A DNA stretch of 64,000 nt. Origin: Pedobacter westerhofensis. GTDB lineage: Bacteria > Bacteroidota > Bacteroidia > Sphingobacteriales > Sphingobacteriaceae. This document shows positions 54,763-64,000 of the stretch, piece by piece. The DNA is taken from the NCBI RefSeq assembly GCF_900182595.1, contig NZ_FXTN01000006.1:248001-312000 (forward strand), read 5' to 3'. The translations under genes were made by a program, and so were the position numbers. Below the pieces are notes generated by a model that saw only the letters and a program-made list of their open reading frames with translations, had not been told where the DNA came from and did not search any database. The stretch's first letter is position 1. Each line of letters opens with the position of its first letter.

Positions 54763-56424
54763 TTACTTCTTCACTTTCGCCCAGGCATCCTTCAGCCCTA
54801 CAGTCTGGTTAAACACCAGATGATCAGCCGTAGAATCTTTATCCAGGCAATAATATCCCTTACGGATAAACTGGTAGCGAGAATCTAAGTCTGCATCAGC
54901 CAGGTAAGGTTCGATATAAGCTTCTTTAATCACCTTCATACTCTCAGGGTTCAGGTAATCCTTGAAATCACCTTCCTCGCTATCCGGAGATTCTACAGAG
55001 AACAAACGGTCATAAACCCTGATCTCGGCAGTTTTTGCATGGGCAGTACTTACCCAGTGGATCGTTCCTTTAACATGGATTTCGCTGGTGTCTTCACCAC
55101 TTTTTGATTCAGGGATATAGGTACAGCGAATCTCGGTGACGTTTCCTTCTGCATCTTTGATAAAATCTTCGCACTTCACGATGTAAGCATTTTTGAGGCG
55201 AACCATCGCTCCCGGAGCAAGTCTGAACCATTTTTTTGCAGGTTCCTCCATGAAATCTTCACGTTCGATCCAAAGCTCATTGCTGAAAGGAATTTCTCTT
55301 GTACCGCCTTTATCTTCTGCTTCGGGGTTGTTCTCTCCGATAAGCGTTTCCGTCTTTCCTTCAGGATAGTTGGTAATGACCAGTTTGATCGGATCCAGTA
55401 CCGCCATTACCCTGTTGGCCGTTTTATTCAGGTGCTCGCGCACACAAAATTCCAGCAAACTCAGTTCAATCAGGTTTTCTCTTTTTGCAATACCGATCCT
55501 CTCACAAAATTCGCGGATACTTTCCGGGGTATAGCCCCTTCTTCTTAAACCGCTGATGGTAGGCATGCGCGGATCATTCCATCCATCTACCAATCCCTCA
55601 TTTACCAGTTGCAGCAGCTTACGCTTGCTCATCACAGTATACGTAAGGTTTAAACGCGCAAACTCGTACTGGCGGGAAGGGAAGATGCCCAGCTCAGCAA
55701 TGAACCAGTCGTACAGCTCGCGGTGCGATACATACTCCAGTGTACAGATCGAATGGGTAATCTCTTCGATGCTGTCACTTTGTCCGTGTGCAAAATCATA
55801 CATCGGGTAGATGCACCATTTATTTCCCGTACGGTGATGCTCAGCATGTTTAATTCTGTAGATGATGGGATCACGCATCAGCATGTTGGGGCTGGCCATG
55901 TCTATCTTTGCACGCAGGATACAAGTACCATCTTCAAACTCACCAGCTTTCATTCTGCTGAACAGGTCCAGGTTTTCTGCTGTGCTGCGGTTCCTGTAAG
56001 GACTGTCTGTACCCGGTTCTGTTGGCGTTCCTTTTAATGCGGCAATTTCATCGGCTGTGCCATTGTCTACATAGGCAAGTCCCTTTTCAATCAGCTTAAC
56101 GGCAAAGTCGTACAGCGTGTCAAAATAGTCTGATGTATATAATTCATTTTTCCACTCAAAGCCCAGCCACCGGATATCTTCCTGCTGGCTGTCTACATAT
56201 TCAGTTTTTTCGGTTACAGGATTTGTATCATCAAATCTCAGGTTGGTGTATCCGCCATATTTTTTGGTCAGCCCAAAATTTAAGCAAATCGCTTTAGCAT
56301 GACCAATGTGCAAATACCCATTTGGTTCTGGCGGAAAACGGGTAACTAACGTCTCGTATTTTCCACCGTTTAAATCGTTTTCAATGATCTCTTCAATAAA
56401 GTTCAATGATCTTTCCTCACTCAT
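54763..56424 (-). CDS. glnS: Glutamine--tRNA ligase
   Basis: Class I synthetase of 553 residues with the HIGH-type motif [14 protein letters not shown], the KMSKS-type motif YTVMSKRKL and the family segment [15 protein letters not shown]. The C-terminal anticodon-binding beta-barrels are present ([18 protein letters not shown]). Its presence with gltX shows direct charging of tRNA-Gln. Confidence 0.97.
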   Translation of the reverse strand: MSEERSLNFIEEIIENDLNGGKYETLVTRFPPEPNGYLHIGHAKAICLNFGLTKKYGGYTNLRFDDTNPVTEKTEYVDSQQEDIRWLGFEWKNELYTSDYFDTLYDFAVKLIEKGLAYVDNGTADEIAALKGTPTEPGTDSPYRNRSTAENLDLFSRMKAGEFEDGTCILRAKIDMASPNMLMRDPIIYRIKHAEHHRTGNKWCIYPMYDFAHGQSDSIEEITHSICTLEYVSHRELYDWFIAELGIFPSRQYEFARLNLTYTVMSKRKLLQLVNEGLVDGWNDPRMPTISGLRRRGYTPESIREFCERIGIAKRENLIELSLLEFCVREHLNKTANRVMAVLDPIKLVITNYPEGKTETLIGENNPEAEDKGGTREIPFSNELWIEREDFMEEPAKKWFRLAPGAMVRLKNAYIVKCEDFIKDAEGNVTEIRCTYIPESKSGEDTSEIHVKGTIHWVSTAHAKTAEIRVYDRLFSVESPDSEEGDFKDYLNPESMKVIKEAYIEPYLADADLDSRYQFIRKGYYCLDKDSTADHLVFNQTVGLKDAWAKVKK

Positions 56425-56444
56425 AAAAACTGTAATTTTGTGCC

Positions 56445-56452
56445 CAAAGTTA
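56445..56452 (-). promoter_or_regulatory. Candidate -7 element of glnS
   Basis: On the minus strand this is TAACTTTG, a full match to TAnnTTTG, 21 bp before the glnS start. No TTG at -33 was found. Confidence 0.5.
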
Positions 56453-56503
56453 ATATAAAAGAGCTAATTTACTTACATTTACGAAGGACTATCGGTATAA
56501 TTT

Positions 56504-56923
56504 ATGAGCAATACATTAAACAGGCCTATACGTGTTTTAGTAGCTAAAGTTGGTCTGGATGGACACGACAGGGGGGCTAAAGTCATTGCTACTTCGCTGC
56601 GTGATGCGGGTATGGAAGTGATTTATACCGGATTACGGCAGACCCCGGAAATGGTGGTGAACGCGGCTTTACAGGAAGATGTAGACGCCATCGGGATTTC
56701 CATCCTGTCCGGGGCGCACATGACTGTTTTTCCGAAAATCATTACACTGATGAAAGATAAAGGACTTACCGGCGTGTTATTAACCGGCGGCGGGATCATT
56801 CCTGAAAATGATATCCTGAAGCTGAAAGCCCTGGGGGTCGGCGAGCTGTTTGCTCCCGGGACCACCATGCTCAGCATAGTGAACTACATCCGTAACTGGG
56901 TTACCGAAAACCGTAACTTTTAA
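56504..56923 (+). CDS. Stand-alone cobalamin (B12)-binding domain protein
   Basis: The 139-residue protein is the methylmalonyl-CoA-mutase-type B12-binding domain alone: [16 protein letters not shown] (DxHxxG, lower-ligand His), [10 protein letters not shown] (SxL) and [12 protein letters not shown] (GG). Such proteins serve as the small subunit of split acyl-CoA mutases. No mutase catalytic subunit is adjacent. The next gene (3 bp later) is an enoyl-CoA hydratase, which suggests acyl-CoA metabolism. Confidence 0.9.
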   Translation: MSNTLNRPIRVLVAKVGLDGHDRGAKVIATSLRDAGMEVIYTGLRQTPEMVVNAALQEDVDAIGISILSGAHMTVFPKIITLMKDKGLTGVLLTGGGIIPENDILKLKALGVGELFAPGTTMLSIVNYIRNWVTENRNF

Positions 56924-56926
56924 AAT

Positions 56927-57709
56927 ATGATCTATCAAAACATACTCACCGGGATAAAAAATGAGATACTTTACATTACGATCAACCGTGAAAAAAAGTT
57001 AAACGCACTGAATAAAGATACCCTTACAGAGCTGGCTGATGTAATTGCTTTTGTGCAAACCAGCGATGAGGTGAAAGCTGTACTGCTTACCGGGGCCGGA
57101 GAAAAGGCATTTGTAGCGGGTGCCGATATTTCTGAATTCTCATCGTATACTGCAGAGCAGGGCGAGGCGCTTGCACGCAATGGGCAGATCACAGTATTTG
57201 ATGCGATAGAAAATTCCAGCAAGCCTTTTCTGGCCGCAATAAACGGGTTTGCACTAGGTGGCGGACTGGAACTGGCGATGGCCTGTCATATACGCTTAGC
57301 GGCAGATACGGCAAAGCTGGGACTGCCCGAGGTTACACTGGGGCTGATCCCAGGATACGGGGGCACACAGCGGCTCACACAATTGGTAGGTAAGGGCAGG
57401 GCGGCAGAAATGATCATGACTGCAGAAATGATTACTGCGGAGCGGGCAGAAAAAATAGGGCTGGTTAACCATGTGGTAGCTGCCGGCGATCTGATCAGCC
57501 GCTCAGAAGAGATTCTGAACAAGATCAGGCAAAGGGCACCATTGGCCATATCTGCGGCTATCCGGGCCGTGAATGCAGTTTATTGTGAAGGGATAAATGG
57601 CTTTGAAACTGAGATCCAGGAATTTGGTAAACGGTTTGGCAATGAGGATTTTAACGAGGGTGTTTCTGCCTTTTTAGAGAAGAGAGCACCCGTATTTAAA
57701 GGAAGGTAA
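56927..57709 (+). CDS. Enoyl-CoA hydratase/isomerase family protein
   Basis: The 260-residue crotonase-fold protein has the oxyanion-hole segment AFVAGADISEF, then INGFALGGGLELAMACH and LGLPEVTLGLIPGYGGTQRL. Both catalytic Glu positions (GGLE and PEV) are present, so hydratase activity is expected. It probably acts in fatty-acid or short-chain acyl-CoA degradation. It is 3 bp downstream of the B12-binding gene. Confidence 0.93.
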   Translation: MIYQNILTGIKNEILYITINREKKLNALNKDTLTELADVIAFVQTSDEVKAVLLTGAGEKAFVAGADISEFSSYTAEQGEALARNGQITVFDAIENSSKPFLAAINGFALGGGLELAMACHIRLAADTAKLGLPEVTLGLIPGYGGTQRLTQLVGKGRAAEMIMTAEMITAERAEKIGLVNHVVAAGDLISRSEEILNKIRQRAPLAISAAIRAVNAVYCEGINGFETEIQEFGKRFGNEDFNEGVSAFLEKRAPVFKGR

Positions 57710-57876
57710 CTCCTTTGGTATTAATGGATTAAATTTTGACGCCCTGTTTAACAGGCTGTTAACAAATTATTTACATATAAAAGGGGGGAATACTAAGATA
57801 AAACTGTAGAAAATATTTCCCATAGAAAATAATTCTTTATATTTATCATCGAATTAGTTTAGAATTGGTGCTATAT

Positions 57877-59280
57877 ATGAAAAGAATACTAATAATAGAT
57901 GATGAAGTTAATATAGGATTACTATTGTCAAAATTCTTGACCAGGAACGGCTTTAACGTAGATACCGCTACCAGTGGTGTTTCTGCGCATGAATATTTGA
58001 CAAAAGAACATTACGATCTTGTATTGTGTGATTACAGACTGGAAGATACTGACGGTAAGGAAATGCTGATCAAGATCAAAGAAAGCTATCCCCAGACTGG
58101 TGTAATTATTATTACGGGCTATTCAGATATCAAACTTGCCGTTGAGCTGATCAAGCTGGGGGCGTATGACTACATCACCAAGCCATTGTACCCGGATGAG
58201 ATTTTAAATACCATAAATAAAGCTATTGATACCCAGGTTGCCTTAAATGACTCTGTTACAGAAAGCGCCAGGGAGATACAAAAGATAAAAGCTGTGAAGC
58301 CTGTTTATAACCAGGTGGAGAACTTTGTTGCCGGGCAGAGCATCGCCTCAAAAGAATTGTTAAAACAAATTCAGCTTGTTGCACCAACATCATACAGCGT
58401 TATCCTTACCGGCGAAAGTGGTACCGGAAAAGAATCTGTTGCAAAAGCAATTCATTTAAACAGTCCAAGGAGAGATCAGCCCTTTGTGGCGATGGACTGC
58501 GGTTCGCTCACCAAAGAGCTTGCTGGCAGTGAATTCTTCGGACATGAAAAAGGCTCTTTTACCGGGGCATTAAATACTAAAATTGGTCATTTTGAAATGG
58601 CTAACGGAGGCACGCTCTTCCTGGATGAAGTAGGGAATCTCTCGTATGAAATTCAGGCAGCCTTATTAAGGACTGTTCAGGAGAGAAAAATCAAACGCAT
58701 CGGAAGCACAAAGGAAATAGACCTTGATGTAAGGATTATTGTAGCAACCAATGAAAACCTGTCTACTGCCATACAAAAAGGGAGGTTCAGGGAAGATCTG
58801 TACCACCGTTTCAATGAATTTTCTATCAACCTTCCGCCACTGAGCCAGAGGGGAAAAGACATCATGGTGTTTGCCAAAACGTTCCTTGATTTTGCCAATG
58901 AAGAACTGGGCAGGAATGTACAGGGGTTCTCAAAGGATGTGGAAGAATGTTTTCTGACCTACAACTGGCCGGGGAATGTCAGAGAGTTAAAAAATGTGGT
59001 GCGCAGGGCAACTTTACTGACCGAAACGGATGAGATCCAGTTAAAGGCATTACCGCTGGAAATTTCTACTGATGCCAAAGTAACCGCCATTGAAAATACC
59101 ATTCACAAAAATCATGAAAAATCAAGAGATCTGAAGAATGCTGCTTCTGAGGCTGAATACGAGGCGATCCTGAAAGTTTTAAGGGAAGTGAATTTTAACA
59201 AAACGAAAGCGGCTAAAATTCTGAATATTGACAGAAAAACGCTGTATAATAAAATGAAGGCAATTAACCTGGATACCTAA
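57877..59280 (+). CDS. Sigma-54-dependent response regulator (NtrC family)
   Basis: From the ATG at 57877 (MKRILIIDDE) there are 467 residues: receiver (Asp52, CDYRLEDTDG), AAA+ domain and a FIS-type HTH. The AAA+ domain has Walker A GESGTGKES, the sigma-54 loop GSFTGA, Walker B LFLDEVGNLS and WPGNVRELKN, and the HTH has FNKTKAAKILNIDRKTLYNK. The loop GSFTGA differs from the usual GAFTGA by one residue. The frame is open to a TTG at 57865. No cognate kinase is adjacent. It activates sigma-54 promoters. Confidence 0.93.
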   Translation: MKRILIIDDEVNIGLLLSKFLTRNGFNVDTATSGVSAHEYLTKEHYDLVLCDYRLEDTDGKEMLIKIKESYPQTGVIIITGYSDIKLAVELIKLGAYDYITKPLYPDEILNTINKAIDTQVALNDSVTESAREIQKIKAVKPVYNQVENFVAGQSIASKELLKQIQLVAPTSYSVILTGESGTGKESVAKAIHLNSPRRDQPFVAMDCGSLTKELAGSEFFGHEKGSFTGALNTKIGHFEMANGGTLFLDEVGNLSYEIQAALLRTVQERKIKRIGSTKEIDLDVRIIVATNENLSTAIQKGRFREDLYHRFNEFSINLPPLSQRGKDIMVFAKTFLDFANEELGRNVQGFSKDVEECFLTYNWPGNVRELKNVVRRATLLTETDEIQLKALPLEISTDAKVTAIENTIHKNHEKSRDLKNAASEAEYEAILKVLREVNFNKTKAAKILNIDRKTLYNKMKAINLDT

Positions 59281-59293
59281 AAAGCTTTCGAGA

Positions 59294-60346
59294 ATGTCTC
59301 TCTTCACCTATAAACAGCGAAACACAATCAACCTGGTAATTATCATTGCCCTGGGATGTTTGATTGCGTATTCGCTGCAGGGGATTTTTGGTTCCATTTT
59401 AAGTACACTGGTATTGTTTACCATTATGCGGCCGGGGTTTATTTACCTGGTTGAAATCAAAAAGCTAAACAGAAGCTTTTCAGCGATTTTGCTCCTGCTT
59501 CTTTCTATTGTAGTGATCATTTTGCCATTTTATGCGCTGAGCAGTATGGTGATCCAAAAGATCAATGAGCTGCAGAGCGATCATTTATATTTCCAAAATA
59601 TCCTGATCAAACTAAAAAGGCTCGTTCCCCTCGGAACAGATGCCCAGAATTTACTGCAGGAAGGCTTAAAGAAAAGCGGGACCTGGGCAACCGAACTGTT
59701 TCCCTCGCTCATATCCGGGGCATTCAATATCATCCTGGGACTATTGCTGATGTATTTTCTGCTATACTTTATGCTAGTACAGCATGAGCAGTTTGAAGCG
59801 GCCCTGGTTAAATATGCGCCCTTCAGAGCGCAGAATGCACAGCGTTTTGCCCTTGAGATGCGCAATACCACTTATGCCAATGTGCTGGGGCAGGGCTTTA
59901 TTGCGCTGGTACAGGGCTCACTGGTGAGTCTTTCTTTTTATGTCCTTGGCTATTCTGATCCGGTGTTCTGGGGAGTAATTACTACTTTTATCTCATTTGT
60001 TCCCATCCTGGGGCCGCCGGTAATCTTTGTTCCTGCCGCAATACTTCAGATTGCTGACGGGCATAATGCTGCAGGATGGGCAATGCTTATCTTTGGCTTT
60101 GTTGTGATCATCAATATTGACAATGTCATCAGGTTTATGATCGCAAAGCGGGTAGGTAATATCCATCCGATCATCACTGTGATCGGTGTGGTTATCGGTA
60201 TACCGCTGTTTGGGATACTTGGCCTTGTTTTCGGGCCGTTATTGCTGTCTTATTTTATTCTGCTGATCAAAATATATGAAACCAGCGCTATGGCCACCGA
60301 AAGATTGGAAAGAATCAAAACAATTTCCGAATCTGAGGAGTTATAA
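59294..60346 (+). CDS. AI-2E family membrane permease
   Basis: The 350-residue protein has about 7-8 membrane segments, with the family segments NIILGLLLMYFLLYFMLV and FVPILGPPVIFVPAA near the end and GVVIGIPLFGILGLVFGPLL. AI-2E family proteins include sodium/proton antiporters and the proposed AI-2 exporter TqsA. Function here is unknown. It starts 13 bp after the NtrC-type gene. Confidence 0.88.
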   Translation: MSLFTYKQRNTINLVIIIALGCLIAYSLQGIFGSILSTLVLFTIMRPGFIYLVEIKKLNRSFSAILLLLLSIVVIILPFYALSSMVIQKINELQSDHLYFQNILIKLKRLVPLGTDAQNLLQEGLKKSGTWATELFPSLISGAFNIILGLLLMYFLLYFMLVQHEQFEAALVKYAPFRAQNAQRFALEMRNTTYANVLGQGFIALVQGSLVSLSFYVLGYSDPVFWGVITTFISFVPILGPPVIFVPAAILQIADGHNAAGWAMLIFGFVVIINIDNVIRFMIAKRVGNIHPIITVIGVVIGIPLFGILGLVFGPLLLSYFILLIKIYETSAMATERLERIKTISESEEL

Positions 60347-60431
60347 CAATCATAAGGGATATAAGCACCATTGTCAGAATTACATTCCGTTTACGCTACA
60401 AAAATCATTATTAAACATAAAAATTAAAGTC

Positions 60432-60698
60432 ATGAACGATAACTCAAAAGTATTAATTGGACTCTTAACTGGTTTAGCTGCAGGTGCGGCATTAGGATTA
60501 TTGTTTGCTCCTGAAAAAGGAAGTGAAACACGTGACAGGCTGAGCCAGTCGCTTAAAGATCTTGGAGATACGATTAAAGACAGGGCAGCAGATGAGATCA
60601 ATCACCTTGCCAGCCTGAAAGATAAAGTAGTAACTTCTGTGAAAAGCAAACTGCAGGACACCGAAGAAGAATTTGTTGACGACGTTGAGCACGCTTAA
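60432..60698 (+). CDS. YtxH-domain small protein
   Basis: The ATG at 60432 gives 88 residues (MNDNSKVLIG). The N-terminal half is a glycine-rich membrane segment (LIGLLTGLAAGAALGLLFAP, the YtxH hallmark), followed by an amphipathic helical tail (~35-75). YtxH proteins are small, often stress-related. The frame is open to 60276 inside the previous gene, but that part is not family-like. It heads a three-gene set. Confidence 0.85.
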   Translation: MNDNSKVLIGLLTGLAAGAALGLLFAPEKGSETRDRLSQSLKDLGDTIKDRAADEINHLASLKDKVVTSVKSKLQDTEEEFVDDVEHA

Positions 60699-60752
60699 CC
60701 GCGTCATATAACCAGTTGAACAAACCATAACAATACCTATAGATAAAAACCA

Positions 60753-61133
60753 ATGGAAGAAAAGAAAGAAAAGGATTTTCAGGATATACTTGCAGAAGCC
60801 AAGACCTACCTGGATACCCGGGTAGAATATACAAGGCTTTTCCTTGTTAAAAGAGGCTCTAAGCTTTTTGCGGACATGATCACGACAGCTATTGTTGCTG
60901 TTTGTTTTACGCTTGCATTTATTCTGGGCAGTATTACGCTTGCATTATTCCTTTCTTCGATTTTTGGAAGTTATACTGCCGGTTTCGGGAGTGTGGCACT
61001 GATTTATCTGATCCTGGCGATTATTGTGTTCGTCACAAAAGATAATTTTATTGAAAAGGCGATAGTAAACTTTATCATCAGGAAGTATTTTAAAAAATTA
61101 GAGGAGGACGAAGACGATGAGCAGAAAGTATAA
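60753..61133 (+). CDS. Phage-holin-like (YqjE-type) small membrane protein
   Basis: The 126-residue protein has an N-terminal charged helix (1-40), two membrane segments (~44-72 and ~80-98) and an acidic C-terminal tail (LEEDEDDEQKV). It resembles the phage-holin/YqjE superfamily of non-phage membrane proteins. Its stop overlaps the next gene by 17 bp. Confidence 0.75.
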   Translation: MEEKKEKDFQDILAEAKTYLDTRVEYTRLFLVKRGSKLFADMITTAIVAVCFTLAFILGSITLALFLSSIFGSYTAGFGSVALIYLILAIIVFVTKDNFIEKAIVNFIIRKYFKKLEEDEDDEQKV

Positions 61134-61554
61134 TATTAATAACCTGCACGATCTGAATATCAGGTTAACCAGCCTCAGAGTTGATTATAAAATTCAGGAG
61201 ACGATGCTGAAGAGCGACGCCACAACGTACGTGAAGCAATTTACGCCCGGGAACCTGATCAAAAAATATGCAACCCCCTCATCTTTTTTAAAGGTGGATG
61301 ATAAGCTGAATATCAGCAGTAAACTGATGTCGCTGGTGTTGCCGGTACTGATGAACAGTACCTTCTTCCGCGGATCGGGCTTTATTACCAAAACACTTGT
61401 TGGCCTGGCCACTAGTAAATTTGGAAAAACACTTGACGCAGAACACCTGTCGGGAATATTTAATTCAGTAAAGGGGCTTTTTAAAAAAAAGTCTAAAGGG
61501 AAGTCGCCTGCATTTGCAGATTACGGAATCCCGCCGGACAGCGAAACTTATTAA
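61117..61554 (+). CDS. Hypothetical protein of the YtxH/holin-like set
   Basis: A 145-residue protein with a helical N-terminus (~1-40), a hydrophobic middle (SKLMSLVLPVLMNSTFFRG, ~68-90) and a lysine-rich loop (LFKKKSKGKSPAF) near the C-terminus. No domain is recognised. Overlap with the preceding gene implies co-translation. The stop lies inside the strong terminator. Confidence 0.65.
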   Translation: MSRKYNINNLHDLNIRLTSLRVDYKIQETMLKSDATTYVKQFTPGNLIKKYATPSSFLKVDDKLNISSKLMSLVLPVLMNSTFFRGSGFITKTLVGLATSKFGKTLDAEHLSGIFNSVKGLFKKKSKGKSPAFADYGIPPDSETY

Positions 61555-61590
61555 CTGAAAAAGGAGCCTTATGGCTCCTTTTTCAGTTAA
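61551..61590. terminator. Perfect 18-bp bidirectional terminator
   Basis: 61551-61568 and 61573-61590 form a perfect 18-bp stem around TTAT with A- and T-runs on either side. It serves the hypothetical gene (+) and aspS (-), whose stop is 15 bp away. The stop codon at 61552-61554 is part of the stem. Confidence 0.95.
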
Positions 61591-61604
61591 ATGAATTTTT
61601 AATA

Positions 61605-63350
61605 TTATAAACTGCTTTTTATCTTCAGTTCTTTCAGTTGTTTCTCATCGATGGTCGAAGGACTGTCGATCATAACATCCCTGCCTGAATTGTTCTTAGG
61701 GAAGGCGATCACATCACGGATGCTGTCAAGTCCCGCAAAGATCGAACAAAGCCTGTCAAATCCAAAGGCGATACCTCCGTGCGGGGGAGCGCCGAACTCA
61801 AAGGCATCCATCAGGAAGCCAAACTGTTTCTGTGCCTCTTCTGCAGAGAAGCCAAGGTGCTTGAACATCAGCGCCTGCAGTGTCCTGTCATGGATACGGA
61901 TAGATCCGCCGCCAATTTCAGTTCCATTCACCACCATATCATAGGCATTAGCCCTCACTTCTCCCGGATCAGTATCCAGTAATGCGATGTCTTCTGGTTT
62001 AGGAGAGGTAAAAGGGTGGTGCATGGCATGGTAACGCTCAGATTCTTCGTCCCATTCCAGTAATGGAAAATCCAGTACCCAGAGGGCACTGAAAACGTTT
62101 TTATCACGTAGCCCCAGTCTGCCTCCCATTTCTAAACGAAGCTCGCTGAGCTGCTTGCGCACCTTATCTTTTACACCTGCCATGATCAGCATTAAATCGC
62201 CCGGCTGTGTTTGCAGTGCCTCAGACCATTTTTTAAGATCTTCTTCGCTGTAAAACTTATCTACCGAAGATTTAACTGACCCATCTTCATTATGTCTTGC
62301 GTAAATCAGCCCCGTAGCGCCGATCTGCGGACGTTTAATAAAATCGGTCAGCTCATCCATCTGTTTGCGCGTGTAATGCGCACAGCCCTTTGCATTGATC
62401 CCGATTACGAGTTCTGCATTGTCAAATACCGGGAAGTTTTTTCCTTTAGTCTGTTCATTCAGTTCTACAAAACGCATATCAAAACGGGTATCCGGTTTAT
62501 CAGAACCATACCAGCGCATGGCATCTGCATACTGCATTCTCGGAACTTCAGGCAGGTCAAAGTTTTTAACCTCTTTAAACAGCGTCCTGATCAGGCCCTC
62601 AAAAGTATTCAGGATATCTTCCTGTTCAATAAAGGACATCTCACAGTCGATCTGGGTAAATTCAGGCTGCCTGTCTGCACGCAGGTCTTCGTCCCTGAAA
62701 CATTTCACGATCTGGAAGTACCTGTCAAAGCCAGATACCATCAGCAGCTGTTTAAAAGTCTGCGGAGATTGCGGCAAAGCATAAAACTCACCCGCATTCA
62801 TACGGCTTGGTACCACAAAATCTCTTGCGCCTTCAGGTGTTGATTTAATTAAAACCGGAGTTTCAACTTCAATAAAGTCCAGTGCATCCAGATATCTCCT
62901 TACGGATTGTGCCATCCGGTGACGCAACACCATATTGTTTCTTACCGGGTTTCTTCTCAGGTCCAGATAGCGGTATTTCATACGCAGATCGTCGCCGCCA
63001 TCAGTTTCATCATCTATCAGAAAAGGTGGTATTTTCGAAGCATTCAATATTTCGAGAGCCGTGATTTTAATTTCCACTTCTCCGGTTGGCATTTTCAGGT
63101 TTTTATTGGAACGTTCAACAACGAGTCCGCTGGCTTTAATTACAAATTCACGGCCCAGACTACGGGCAGCTTCGCACAGTTCACGGTTGTCATCCATATT
63201 AAATACCAATTGGGCGATGCCGTAGCGATCACGGATGTCAATAAAAGTCATTCCTCCCAAGTCTCTGGATTTCTGCACCCAACCGCACAGAATTACGTTT
63301 TCGCCTAAATTATCTATCGTCAGCGCTCCGCAAGTTGTTGTTCTTAACAT
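61605..63350 (-). CDS. aspS: Aspartate--tRNA ligase
   Basis: A 581-residue bacterial-type class IIb synthetase with an N-terminal OB domain ([15 protein letters not shown]), class II motif 2 ([19 protein letters not shown]) and motif 3 ([12 protein letters not shown]). It also has the bacterial GAD insertion (~290-420). It is divergent from an ECF sigma gene. Confidence 0.97.
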   Translation of the reverse strand: MLRTTTCGALTIDNLGENVILCGWVQKSRDLGGMTFIDIRDRYGIAQLVFNMDDNRELCEAARSLGREFVIKASGLVVERSNKNLKMPTGEVEIKITALEILNASKIPPFLIDDETDGGDDLRMKYRYLDLRRNPVRNNMVLRHRMAQSVRRYLDALDFIEVETPVLIKSTPEGARDFVVPSRMNAGEFYALPQSPQTFKQLLMVSGFDRYFQIVKCFRDEDLRADRQPEFTQIDCEMSFIEQEDILNTFEGLIRTLFKEVKNFDLPEVPRMQYADAMRWYGSDKPDTRFDMRFVELNEQTKGKNFPVFDNAELVIGINAKGCAHYTRKQMDELTDFIKRPQIGATGLIYARHNEDGSVKSSVDKFYSEEDLKKWSEALQTQPGDLMLIMAGVKDKVRKQLSELRLEMGGRLGLRDKNVFSALWVLDFPLLEWDEESERYHAMHHPFTSPKPEDIALLDTDPGEVRANAYDMVVNGTEIGGGSIRIHDRTLQALMFKHLGFSAEEAQKQFGFLMDAFEFGAPPHGGIAFGFDRLCSIFAGLDSIRDVIAFPKNNSGRDVMIDSPSTIDEKQLKELKIKSSL

Positions 63351-63370
63351 TATTCAATCGGATTAAGCCG

Positions 63371-63402
63371 CAAAAATATTCATTTTGAGCCATATATTTC
63401 AA
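63371..63402 (-). promoter_or_regulatory. Promoter of aspS
   Basis: On the minus strand TTG (plus 63400-63402), a 21-bp spacer and TATTTTTG (plus 63371-63378) match the Bacteroidota pattern, 20 bp before the aspS start. Confidence 0.65.
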
Positions 63403-63418
63403 CTGTTATTGATTTAGC

Positions 63419-64000
63419 ATGGTATATTCAAAAGTTTTTTCCATCGGGTGCAACGTTTCTAAAAAGCCTGCGTCATTTATAGCGAATACGAAAACATTGG
63501 AAGCAGTATACATCGATAAGAATATTGATCTGGTTAATGGTTGCCGGAACGGGAACCGAAAAGCACAATTTGAATTATACAAGTTGTATGAGAAAGCTAT
63601 GTACAGTGCTGCCCTCAGGATCGTGAACCATGAGGCTGAGGCCGAGGATGTTTTGCAGGAGGCCTTTCTGGATGCGTTTACACGGATAGGGGATTTCAGG
63701 GGCGACACCACATTCGGACTCTGGTTAAAACAGATCATTATCAACAAATCGATCAACTGCCTGAGAAAGAGAAGGGCCGAGTTTGTGAGCATAGACGGAA
63801 TGGAGATCGCAGAGCAGAAAACGGACGACCATCAGGAGCTGGAATGGAAGGTAGAAGAAGTAAAGGCCGCTGTGAGGCGTTTGCCGGATGGTTACAGGGT
63901 GGTACTTACGCTTTATCTGTTTGAAGGGTATGACCATGAAGAGATTTCGCATATCCTTAAAATCTCTGAGGTGACTTCACGCTCACAGTTGATGCGTGCA
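63419..64000 (+). CDS. ECF-type RNA polymerase sigma factor, C-terminus cut by window edge
   Basis: The frame from the ATG at 63419 stays open for 194 codons to the last base. It starts MVYSKVFSIG, then shows sigma region 2 (VLQEAFLDAFTRI and FRGDTTFGLWLKQIII) and region 4 (RVVLTLYLFEGYDHEEIS). Sequence after SRSQLMRA is missing, so length and stop are unknown. An anti-sigma factor usually follows such genes. Confidence 0.9.
   Translation, partial: MVYSKVFSIGCNVSKKPASFIANTKTLEAVYIDKNIDLVNGCRNGNRKAQFELYKLYEKAMYSAALRIVNHEAEAEDVLQEAFLDAFTRIGDFRGDTTFGLWLKQIIINKSINCLRKRRAEFVSIDGMEIAEQKTDDHQELEWKVEEVKAAVRRLPDGYRVVLTLYLFEGYDHEEISHILKISEVTSRSQLMRA

Noticed and set aside
60276..60431. Upstream extension of the YtxH gene frame
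   Set aside because: It runs into the previous gene in another frame, and the YtxH-like sequence begins at the ATG at 60432.
60753..61133. Holin-like gene as a prophage remnant
   Set aside because: No other phage genes are nearby, and this superfamily occurs as ordinary chromosomal membrane proteins.

Overview
The window looks like a chromosomal segment from a Sphingobacteriaceae-type Bacteroidota (Pedobacter-like). This rests on several signs: intergenic promoters of the Bacteroidota type (TTG or TTTG about 16-21 bp before TAnnTTTG), starts without Shine-Dalgarno sequences, many lipoproteins, a PorX-type response regulator, the LpxC-FabZ fusion, DUF4175 and HYC_CC_PP-type proteins. No phage, insertion sequence, CRISPR array, rRNA or tRNA gene was recognised. 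The gene content is mostly core with a few accessory blocks.

Layout: 1-790 is the end of nadB and a gamma-carbonic-anhydrase-like gene. 813-10436 is a minus-strand run: Ig-like lipoprotein, mnmG, an ABC-F protein, ybeY and DUF4175, with two parS-like sites between mnmG and the ABC-F gene. 10583-14707 has a cold-shock gene, a lipoprotein, a 250-bp array of 11-bp-phased degenerate repeats and a large zinc metalloprotease. 14886-20710 has a PBP4-type carboxypeptidase, an MFS transporter, alanine dehydrogenase, tsaE and porX. 20816-26771 has an HD hydrolase, the lipid A operon lpxD-lpxC/fabZ-lpxA with an ABC ATPase, and efp. 26905-31930 has folate cyclo-ligase, exonuclease III, a cyclophilin, a likely metal-related trio and a DOPA-dioxygenase-like gene. 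31991 is ppc. 34826-39396 is a TetR-controlled TolC/HlyD/MFS tripartite efflux operon with a palindromic operator. 39573-44406 has a tiny membrane protein, a histidine kinase-DinB-thioesterase operon, gltX and a zinc peptidase. 44547-51443 is a six-gene signalling block: two histidine kinases, two single-domain receivers, CheR and CheB, with no motility genes nearby. 51816-56424 has a DPP III-like peptidase, an amidase, a repeat-rich convergent gap and glnS. 56504-61554 has a B12-binding protein, an enoyl-CoA hydratase, an NtrC-type regulator, an AI-2E family permease and three small envelope-stress-like proteins. aspS and the start of an ECF sigma factor gene close the window.

The most unusual non-coding signals are two intergenic arrays in which a CG dinucleotide recurs every 11 bp (11863-12115 and 51516-51614), the pair of parS-like palindromes, and the nested repeats at 54444-54724. 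No clear new defence or mobile system was found. Protein identifications come from recognisable motifs and family lengths, not from database searches.
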